Positions 29,026 through 37,324 of a DNA stretch of 37,324 bases are shown piece after piece (position 1 is the stretch's first letter; the number at the start of each line of letters is the position of its first letter). Below the pieces are notes generated by a model. The model saw only the letters and a program-made list of their open reading frames with translations. It was not told the DNA's origin and did no database searches. Source of the DNA: Planctomycetota bacterium (lineage in GTDB: Bacteria; Planctomycetota; UBA8742; UBA2392); assembly GCA_020847415.1 (NCBI GenBank), contig JADLBZ010000061.1:1-37324 (forward strand), in the 5' to 3' direction. Position numbers and translations under genes: made by a program.

Positions 29026-29117
29026 GAGAAGTCTCCTCAGGAAGCAGCAGGTTAGCTCCACGTTGTGCCTAAGGCCACACGAGCGTCAAACTGGCGGCAG
29101 AGTGCTGACTGCGTTTT

Positions 29118-29154
29118 CCGGCGCGCTTGTACGTTCCGGCGCCGGTTTTCTTTT
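29118..29154 (+). terminator. Terminator-like hairpin sharing its 3' half with the terminator at 25813
   Basis: Arms ccggcgc (29118-29124) and gcgccgg (29139-29145), followed by ttttctttt. Confidence 0.5.
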
Positions 29155-29160
29155 GCACCG
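29139..29160 (+). repeat. 22-bp direct repeat, copy 2 (gcgccggttttcttttgcaccg)
   Basis: Identical to 25830-25851. Confidence 0.9.
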
Positions 29161-29182
29161 GCAAGCCTATACTCCGCCGCCC

Positions 29183-29710
29183 ATGGCCGACCTTGACGCT
29201 TGCGATGCTTGCGGCAACCACGTGCTTGAAGCCCGCCGCGTGCTGGACGCCACCGTGCACGAGTGCGAGCTGTGCGGCCACCTGCACGGCCCCGCCGAGG
29301 TGCTGGAGCTGCTTGAGCTGCAGCGCGAGGCTGAGGCGTTGGGCTGTTCCGAGTTCAGCTTCCCCTTGGCGCGCTTTTTGGACCGCCTGCCCGGCGTGAA
29401 GCTGCTGGGCGATTCCGGCGGCAACGAGAAGCTGGGCACCATGCCCTATCTGGCGTTTGAGCTTTCGGACCATCGCACCTGGCAGCTTGAGAACCTGGGA
29501 CAGGCTCTGCGCCTGATGCGCGGCGAGCTCGAACGCGACTGGATGATCGAGTTTTCCTTCGAGTACCAGCTTGGCTTTGAGCTGCGCACCCGAGGCGACG
29601 GCAAGGCCGGCCACACCCAGGTCGAAATCGACGCTGCCCGGCGCGACCTGCTGCGCCTCTGGCGCCGCCTGCAAGGCTACCAGACCCTCTCCTGGTGGAA
29701 GCGAGCCTGA
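29183..29710 (+). CDS. Small protein with N-terminal zinc-ribbon-like CxxC...CxxC motif
   Basis: 'MADLDACDACGNHVLEARRVLDATVHECELCGHLHG'. Start assigned to ATG 29183 within the longer in-frame ORF 28418..29710, whose upstream part is antisense to the 1000-aa gene. Confidence 0.7.
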   Translation: MADLDACDACGNHVLEARRVLDATVHECELCGHLHGPAEVLELLELQREAEALGCSEFSFPLARFLDRLPGVKLLGDSGGNEKLGTMPYLAFELSDHRTWQLENLGQALRLMRGELERDWMIEFSFEYQLGFELRTRGDGKAGHTQVEIDAARRDLLRLWRRLQGYQTLSWWKRA

Positions 29711-29723
29711 CCCGTTTCACGCA

Positions 29724-30152
29724 CTACCGCCTGCCTGCCAGCGCCTGGAACGCCAGCGCATACAGCCGGATCTGCTTCACCATGGCTGCCAGGCCGTTGG
29801 CGCGCGTCTGGCTGAGGTGGCTGGCCAGGCCCGTGGCGTTGATGAAGTCCGGCGGTGTAGCCAGCACGTCGGCGGGCGTCGCGCCGGAGTACACCTTCAG
29901 TAGCAGGGCAATCAGCCCGCGCACGATCATGGCATCGCTGTCACCGCTGTAGACCACCGCGCCGTCCTTCAGCTCGGCATGCAGCCACACCACGCTCTGG
30001 CAGCCCTTCACCTGGTTCTTGTCGGTTTTGTGGGCCGGGTCCATGGCGGGCAGGTCGCGACCGTACTCGATGATGCGGCGGTAGCGGTCCTCCCATTCGG
30101 ACAGGGCCGCGAATTCGGCGATGATGGCCTGCTGGCGCTCGGTGATGTTCAT
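29724..30152 (-). CDS. sufE: SufE-type sulfur acceptor
   Basis: 'WEDRYRRIIEYGRDLPAMDPAHKTDKNQVKGCQSVVWLHAEL'; SufE-characteristic GCQS(x)VW. Confidence 0.93.
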   Translation of the reverse strand: MNITERQQAIIAEFAALSEWEDRYRRIIEYGRDLPAMDPAHKTDKNQVKGCQSVVWLHAELKDGAVVYSGDSDAMIVRGLIALLLKVYSGATPADVLATPPDFINATGLASHLSQTRANGLAAMVKQIRLYALAFQALAGRR

Positions 30153-30237
30153 GGGTGCTCCGGCGATTTCCGGCGCTCTTCTACGCCGACCCGCCTGCCC
30201 CTGCTACCATACGGGCAAACACGCCTTTGCGGAATAA

Positions 30238-30254
30238 TGGACTATCTTGGTCCA
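30238..30254. promoter_or_regulatory. Operator-like palindrome 1, TGGAC-N7-GTCCA
   Basis: tggac tatcttg gtcca; extends to AATGGAC/GTCCATT at 30236-30256. Confidence 0.6.
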
Positions 30255-30262
30255 TTTCTACC

Positions 30263-30290
30263 TTGCCACCGCCACAACCGGGGCTAAATA
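30263..30290 (+). promoter_or_regulatory. Predicted sufB promoter TTGCCA-N16-TAAATA
   Basis: -35 at 30263-30268, -10 at 30285-30290, lying between the two palindromes. Confidence 0.5.
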
Positions 30291-30291
30291 C

Positions 30292-30308
30292 TGGACTTTT
30301 GCAGTCCA
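30292..30308. promoter_or_regulatory. Operator-like palindrome 2, TGGAC-N7-GTCCA (TGGACT-N5-AGTCCA)
   Basis: tggac ttttgca gtcca, overlapping the predicted transcription start. Confidence 0.6.
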
Positions 30309-30321
30309 ATTCGGAAGGACG

Positions 30322-31767
<1,446 letters not shown>

Positions 31768-31795
31768 GTGGGCTTCTCGGTTTGAGAAACTGCTT

Positions 31796-31830
31796 AAGTC
31801 CACAGATGAACACGGATGGACACGGATTTA
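31796..31830 (-). repeat. ATCYGTG-type repeat R1 (minus orientation)
   Basis: Reverse complement: taaatccgtgtccatccgtgttcatctgtggactt. Confidence 0.85.
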
Positions 31831-32724
31831 CGGCAACAGCGGGCAGAACACACCAAGCACATTTGTGTGCTGTGCGCCCGTTGGATTGCGGAGCGGAAGG
31901 GGGTCAGTGCGACTAGTTACAACTTTCCTGATGAAGTCGTGCGATCGCGCCCCGCAGTTGATTTCGAGTTCTCGGCCGGTGATGCTCAGCACGTTCTTGA
32001 GCACACCGTGCTTGAGCCATTCGACGGGTACATTGAGTTGAAGCGAGCCCTCGCCGCAGACTTCTCTGCATGGGCAAGCGCCATGGAGCCGAAGTTGCCC
32101 AAAGGGCTTTGCTGCAAACTGCAGTTACCGGCACGGCTGCAGGGGTGGGGTGGCGCCAGTGCGCGGGAGGCGCTTGAGGCGTGGATTCTGGAAGTCGCAC
32201 CCGAAATGGGTAGAGACCTGGAAAGCGAGACTTCCCGTCAACGCGTGACAAGAGTTCGGGCCGCCGATTGCGGTGTGCCATTCAATGTAGAACTCAGCGG
32301 CGAGCTCAATCCCCGGGGCTCGGATTGGAAATTCTGGTTTCGAGTAACCGCGAGGCAATCCTGTGAAGACAAGAGTTGCTTTGAGCGGCGGATTCAGCGC
32401 GCCTTGGAGAGGAAGCTGCCGAAACTGAAGTCATGGCGCGGAACCTGCAAAACTTCCGTGCTGCTGCTTGAGGTGCCGGATCACACGTTGGACATTGGGC
32501 CGGGCCGCATGTTGCCCTCTAGTGACATTGCTACGAACTTGTTGCCGCCTTTGTGCACGGAACGCCGGGATGCACCGGACATCATCGTTCTTGTGGATAC
32601 GCAGGATGACGGGAATGGGTATTGGCTGTGGTGGTGCTTGAAGTGGGACGAGCAGTGGTATGAAGACCTTGAACCTGGGGAGCGCTTGGGTGAATGGTGG
32701 CACGAGCGGGGTTGCCGTGGGTAG
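31816..32724 (+). CDS. Protein of unknown function inserted between sufB and sufC
   Basis: 302-aa ORF beginning inside R1; 'RPAVDFEFSAGDAQHVLEHTVLEPFDGYIELKR'. Annotated start uncertain. Confidence 0.65.
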   Translation: MDTDLRQQRAEHTKHICVLCARWIAERKGVSATSYNFPDEVVRSRPAVDFEFSAGDAQHVLEHTVLEPFDGYIELKRALAADFSAWASAMEPKLPKGLCCKLQLPARLQGWGGASAREALEAWILEVAPEMGRDLESETSRQRVTRVRAADCGVPFNVELSGELNPRGSDWKFWFRVTARQSCEDKSCFERRIQRALERKLPKLKSWRGTCKTSVLLLEVPDHTLDIGPGRMLPSSDIATNLLPPLCTERRDAPDIIVLVDTQDDGNGYWLWWCLKWDEQWYEDLEPGERLGEWWHERGCRG

Positions 32725-32726
32725 CT

Positions 32727-32762
32727 TTATCTGTGTGAATCTGTGTTCATCTGTGGACCAAA
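32727..32762 (+). repeat. ATCYGTG-type repeat R2
   Basis: ttatctgtgtgaatctgtgttcatctgtggaccaaa, starting 2 nt after the stop of the 302-aa ORF. Confidence 0.85.
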
Positions 32763-32807
32763 CCGTAGTTTGAGTGAAAAGACCAGCATCAAACAGGATA
32801 CCAGAAG

Positions 32808-33191
32808 ATGAAGGACAGCAAGGACAAGTCAGACATTGATCGGGTCACCGAGCGGATCCTGGGGTGCGCGTTCAAGGTCTCCAATACCCACGGCTGTGGT
32901 TTCAACGAGAAGGTGTATGAGAACTCGCTGGTCATTGAGTTGGGCGTCGAGGGCCTGCGGGTTGAGCAACAGAAGCCATTCGATGTTCTGTATCGTGGGC
33001 AAGTAGTTGGCCATTACATTGCCGACCTTGTCGTAGAGGGTTGTGTGCTGGTTGAGCTGAAAGCCCTAGAAGCGCTTTCCTCCGTGCATGTCGCTCAATG
33101 CCTGAACTACCTAAAGGCGTCAGGGCTTAAGTTGTGTCTGCTCCTGAACTTTGGGCGCGCAAAAGTGGAAGTGAAACGCATCATTCTTTGA
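32808..33191 (+). CDS. GxxExxY protein
   Basis: '[20 protein letters not shown]...[33 protein letters not shown]...[20 protein letters not shown]' matches the GxxExxY family. Confidence 0.92.
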   Translation: MKDSKDKSDIDRVTERILGCAFKVSNTHGCGFNEKVYENSLVIELGVEGLRVEQQKPFDVLYRGQVVGHYIADLVVEGCVLVELKALEALSSVHVAQCLNYLKASGLKLCLLLNFGRAKVEVKRIIL

Positions 33192-33227
33192 CCATCCGTG
33201 CTTATCCGTGTCCATCTGTGGACCAAA
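33191..33227 (+). repeat. ATCYGTG-type repeat R3
   Basis: accatccgtgcttatccgtgtccatctgtggaccaaa, starting at the last base of the GxxExxY stop codon and ending just before sufC. Confidence 0.85.
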
Positions 33228-33231
33228 TTGC

Positions 33232-33996
<765 letters not shown>

Positions 33997-33998
33997 CC

Positions 33999-35303
33999 AT
34001 GACCGCCACCGAACTTGCCGGCTTTGCAGGCCTGTATGAAGCCAGCGCGGCTGCGCGGGCCACGGAGCCCCGCTGGCTGCGCGAGTTGCGCGACGGCGCG
34101 TTTTCGAGCCTGAATGAGCTGGGTCTTCCCACGGCGCGCGACGAGGACTGGCGTTTCACCCCGCTGAAGCCGGTCACCTCGCAGGCCTGGGTGTTGCCCG
34201 GCAAGGCAGACGTTTCCTCCGCCGAAATCGCCCCATTCCTCTTTGGCGTGGCTGGGCCGCTGCTGGTGCTGGTGGACGGCCGGTTTGAGCCGCGGCTGTC
34301 ACGGCTGGGGGGGCTGCCGGCGGGCGTGAGGGTCGAGCCGTTGTCGGCGGTTATCGCGGGCGATCCGGCGGCCCACGAGCATGTGGGCCGCTACGCCGAC
34401 CATCACTCGCGCGCGTTTCTGGCCCTTAATGCAGCGCTCTTTGCCGATGGCGCGCTGGTGCGTCTTGAGCCCGGCGCGCGTCTTGCCGAGCCCCTGCACG
34501 TGCTGCATGTCTCCACGGGCGGGGGGGCGCTGTGCTGCCCGCGCCTGACGATCGAACTGGGCGAGCAGGCCGAGCTGTCACTGCTGGAGAGCTACGCCGG
34601 CGTAGGCGCAGGCGCGCGGCTGGTGAACGCCGTGACCGAGCAGGTTCTGGCGCGCGGTGCGCAACTGCGGCACATTCGCCTGCTGCGCGAAACCGAGCAA
34701 GGCGTGTTTCTCGGCTGGCAGGAAGTGCGCATCGAGCGCGACGCCATGCTGGCCAGCCACAGCCTTGCCCTGGGGGCGCATTTCGCGCGGGCGGAGACCA
34801 GCGCCATGCTGCGCGGCGAGGGCGCCAGTTGTGACCTGAAGGGCCTGGTGCTGGCCCGCGGCCGCCAGCACATGGACCACCAGTTGCTTGTGGACCACGT
34901 GCGCCCGCGCTGCACCAGCCGCCAGTTGTACCGCAGCGTGGTGGACGAGCGCGCCCGCAGTGTGTTTGCAGGCCGCATTGTGGTCCGGCCCGGCGCTATC
35001 GGCACCGATGCCAGCCAGCAGAACAACAACCTGTTGCTCTCCGACGACGCGCGCGTGGACACCAAGCCGCAACTGGAGATCTACGCCGACGACGTGAAGT
35101 GCAGCCACGGCGCCACCAGCGGGCGGCTGGACCCCGCCGCGCTCTTTTTCTTGCGCTCGCGCGGGCTGGACGTGCCGTCGGCGCGCAGCCTGCTGACCTA
35201 CGCATTTGCCAATGATGTGGTGGAAAGCGCGCCGGTGCCGCAGGTGCGGGCAGCGCTTGAGCAACTGGTGCGCGCCCATTTTGCCGGGGTGCTGGGGGAG
35301 TAA
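33999..35303 (+). CDS. sufD: Fe-S cluster assembly protein SufD
   Basis: 'EDWRFTPLKPV', 'AGRIVVRPGAIGTDASQQNNNLLLSDDARVDTKPQLEIYADDVKCSHGATSGRLDPAALFFLRSRGL'. Confidence 0.95.
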   Translation: MTATELAGFAGLYEASAAARATEPRWLRELRDGAFSSLNELGLPTARDEDWRFTPLKPVTSQAWVLPGKADVSSAEIAPFLFGVAGPLLVLVDGRFEPRLSRLGGLPAGVRVEPLSAVIAGDPAAHEHVGRYADHHSRAFLALNAALFADGALVRLEPGARLAEPLHVLHVSTGGGALCCPRLTIELGEQAELSLLESYAGVGAGARLVNAVTEQVLARGAQLRHIRLLRETEQGVFLGWQEVRIERDAMLASHSLALGAHFARAETSAMLRGEGASCDLKGLVLARGRQHMDHQLLVDHVRPRCTSRQLYRSVVDERARSVFAGRIVVRPGAIGTDASQQNNNLLLSDDARVDTKPQLEIYADDVKCSHGATSGRLDPAALFFLRSRGLDVPSARSLLTYAFANDVVESAPVPQVRAALEQLVRAHFAGVLGE

Positions 35304-35309
35304 AGGGCC

Positions 35310-36566
35310 GTGCGGCAACCAGCGCAGACAGCCGGTTCCACCCCAGACGCGCTTGATGTGCAGAGCGTGCGGGCGGACTTTCCCATCCTGTCGCGCACCG
35401 TGCACGGCAAGCCCCTGGTCTACCTCGACAACGGGGCCAGCACCCAGAAGCCGCAGGCCGTGATTGATGCCGTGAGGCGCTTCTACGAGCACGACTACGC
35501 CAACATCCACCGTGCCGTGCACGAGCTGAGCCAGGCCGCGACCGAGGCCTACGAGAACGCCCGCCGCACGGTGCAGCGCTTCCTCAGGGCAGAGTCCGAG
35601 CAAGAGATCGTATTCGTGCGCGGCACGACAGAGGGCATCAACCTGGTTGCCGGCAGCTGGGGGCGCGCCAACCTGGGCCCCGGCGACGAAGTGCTGATCA
35701 CTGCCATGGAGCACCACAGCAACATCGTGCCCTGGCAGATGCTGTGCGCCGAGAGGGGTGCGCGGCTGGTCGTGGCGCCCATGGACCAGACCGGCGCGCT
35801 GATCTGGCCCGAGTTCGAGAAGCGCCTGAACAGCCGCACGAAGTTGCTCGGTGTTGTGCACGTCTCGAACGCGCTGGGCACGGTGAACCCGGTGCGACGC
35901 ATGGCCGATGCCGCCCATGCGGTGGGCGCGCGCGTGCTGGTGGACGGCGCCCAGGCGGTTGCCCATGCGCAGGTGGACGTGAACGCCCTGGGGGCGGATT
36001 TCTACGTCTTCAGCGGCCATAAGATCTTCGGGCCCACCGGCGTTGGCGTCCTTTGGGGCAAGGCCGATCTGCTGGAAGCCATGCCCCCCTGGCAGGGCGG
36101 CGGCGACATGATCCGCAGCGTGAGCTTCGAGAAGACCGAGTACGCTCCGGCGCCCGCCAAGTTCGAGGCCGGCACTCCCCACATTGCGGGCGGCATCGGC
36201 CTGGCTGCTGCCCTGGACTACGTGACAGCCTTGGGCCTGCCCGCCATTGCGGCGTGGGAACACGAGCTGGTGCGTTACGCCCACGAGCGCCTGGCGGAGA
36301 TTCCCGGCCTGCGCTTCATTGGCACGGCGCCCCGGAAGGCCGCGGTCGTGAGCTTTGTGCTGGACGGGATTCACGCCACGGACGCGGGCATGATCCTGGA
36401 CCAGGAGGGCATTGCCGTGCGCGCGGGCCACCACTGCGCCGAGCCGGTGATGCGCTTCTTTGGCGTGCCGGGAACGATCCGGGCCAGCTTCGCGTTCTAC
36501 AACACCCGTGACGAGGTGGACGCCCTTGTTGCCGGCGTGCGCAAAGTGCAGAAGCTCTTCGCCTGA
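35310..36566 (+). CDS. sufS: Cysteine desulfurase SufS (GTG start)
   Basis: 'VYLDNGASTQKPQAVIDAV', 'YYANIHRAVHELS'-type segment, 'EHHSNIVPWQ', 'FSGHKIFGPTGVGVLWGK', 'RAGHHCAEPVMRFFGV'. Confidence 0.95.
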   Translation: MRQPAQTAGSTPDALDVQSVRADFPILSRTVHGKPLVYLDNGASTQKPQAVIDAVRRFYEHDYANIHRAVHELSQAATEAYENARRTVQRFLRAESEQEIVFVRGTTEGINLVAGSWGRANLGPGDEVLITAMEHHSNIVPWQMLCAERGARLVVAPMDQTGALIWPEFEKRLNSRTKLLGVVHVSNALGTVNPVRRMADAAHAVGARVLVDGAQAVAHAQVDVNALGADFYVFSGHKIFGPTGVGVLWGKADLLEAMPPWQGGGDMIRSVSFEKTEYAPAPAKFEAGTPHIAGGIGLAAALDYVTALGLPAIAAWEHELVRYAHERLAEIPGLRFIGTAPRKAAVVSFVLDGIHATDAGMILDQEGIAVRAGHHCAEPVMRFFGVPGTIRASFAFYNTRDEVDALVAGVRKVQKLFA

Positions 36567-36568
36567 CC

Positions 36569-37096
36569 ATGACCGAACAGACCCGCCAACCGGAAGGCGC
36601 AGCCAAGCTGGTGGACCCCGGCAAGCTGACCGGCGTGCAAGCGCCCGAGGTGGACCCCTCGCTGCTGGCGCGCGGCGGTCCCGGACAGCCGCGGCCCGCT
36701 GCCCCGGCCCCCTCGCAGCGCCCGCCCCGCGACGACGGCAAGCTGCCCCGCGACGCCGCGGGCGCGCCCCGCGACCTGACCTTCGCCGAGATGAAGAAGC
36801 TGAAGGACGCGGTGACCGAGACCCTGCGCACGGTCTTTGATCCCGAGATCCCCGTCAACATCTACGAGCTGGGGCTGGTCTACAACGTCAGCGTCACGCC
36901 GCGTGGGCTGGTGGAAGTGCGCATGACCCTGACTTCGCCCGCCTGCCCTGTGGCGGGGACCCTGCCCGGCGACGTGGAACGCAAGCTGCGCGGGGTGGAG
37001 TGGGTGGCCGAGGCCGTCGTGATCCTGGTCTGGGAGCCGCCTTGGACCAAGAGCATGATGTCGGAAGCGGCCAAGCTGGAGCTGAACATCCAGTAA
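36569..37096 (+). CDS. sufT: SufT/MIP18-family (DUF59) protein with Pro-rich N-terminal extension
   Basis: 'LKDAVTETLRTVFDPEIPVNIYELGLVYNVSV...VRMTLTSPACPVAGTLPGDVERKLRGVEWV'; N-terminal 'GGPGQPRPAAPAPSQRPPRDDGKLPRD'. Confidence 0.9.
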   Translation: MTEQTRQPEGAAKLVDPGKLTGVQAPEVDPSLLARGGPGQPRPAAPAPSQRPPRDDGKLPRDAAGAPRDLTFAEMKKLKDAVTETLRTVFDPEIPVNIYELGLVYNVSVTPRGLVEVRMTLTSPACPVAGTLPGDVERKLRGVEWVAEAVVILVWEPPWTKSMMSEAAKLELNIQ

Positions 37097-37148
37097 GTAC
37101 TGCCCCCGGCGCCTGCCGTGCGGCTCGTCGCTGGTCCGTTCCATGCAT

Positions 37149-37174
37149 GAGGGGCGGCTTGGCAGCCGCCCCTC
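37149..37174. terminator. Hairpin, candidate terminator of the suf operon
   Basis: Perfect 11-bp arms gaggggcggct / agccgcccctc with 4-nt loop; no U-tract. Confidence 0.5.
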
Positions 37175-37217
37175 GCTACGATTACAGCCAGTCTTTGGCC
37201 TGCCCGTGCTAGTTCAT

Positions 37218-37324
37218 CTACTTGCTGCCGGTTTCCGGGTTGGGGCCGGCCTCGGGCATAGCCTTGCGACCGGCAAAGAGCCACACGTTGCCACGGCGCA
37301 CGGCCACCGGCTGGTAGGGCCGCA
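37218..37324 (-). CDS. C-terminal fragment of an unidentified CDS running off the window
   Basis: Minus-strand frame open from the window end to TAG at 37218-37220: RPYQPVAVRRGNVWLFAGRKAMPEAGPNPETGSK*. Confidence 0.35.
   Translation of the reverse strand, partial: RPYQPVAVRRGNVWLFAGRKAMPEAGPNPETGSK

Noticed and set aside
31796-33227. R1-R3 repeats as a CRISPR array
   Set aside because: Only three copies, mixed orientation, separated by whole genes rather than uniform spacers.
34578-36434. 618-aa minus-strand ORF across sufD and sufS
   Set aside because: Antisense shadow of highly conserved suf genes.

Overview
This is a GC-rich bacterial chromosomal window. The source organism is not certain; gene content would fit a Planctomycetota-like or other uncultivated lineage, but that is inference. 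No rRNA, tRNA or CRISPR array was recognised. From left to right it contains: the 3' part of a very large GspK-like pseudopilin fused to a LamG-like region (+); a secreted 638-aa protein of unknown function (+); a DinG-type Fe-S helicase (-); UDP-glucose dehydrogenase, TsaD, a rhomboid protease and HemL (+); a B12-type radical SAM protein (-); an NAD-dependent epimerase, ACP phosphodiesterase, an Aas-like acyltransferase/acyl-ACP synthetase fusion and a UbiB-like kinase (+); an envelope-lipid module of MMPL exporter, LolA-like lipoprotein and ApeI/FabZ-like hotdog protein (-); a small Cys/Gly-repeat lipoprotein (+); a ~1000-aa secreted protein with carboxypeptidase-regulatory-like domains (-); a small zinc-ribbon protein (+); SufE (-); and a sufB-[302-aa ORF]-[GxxExxY ORF]-sufC-sufD-sufS-sufT operon (+). 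The most notable signals are: (1) a two-gene cassette inside the suf operon, bracketed by three copies of a repeat built from 10-bp ATCYGTG units; (2) two TGGAC-N7-GTCCA palindromes spanning the sufB promoter in IscR/Rrf2-like geometry; (3) a 163-bp MITE-like palindromic element filling the whole tsaD-rhomboid gap; (4) an exact 22-bp direct repeat flanking the 1000-aa secreted-protein gene, suggesting a modular insertion; (5) a predicted leaderless promoter with an embedded palindrome ahead of the Aas-like gene.
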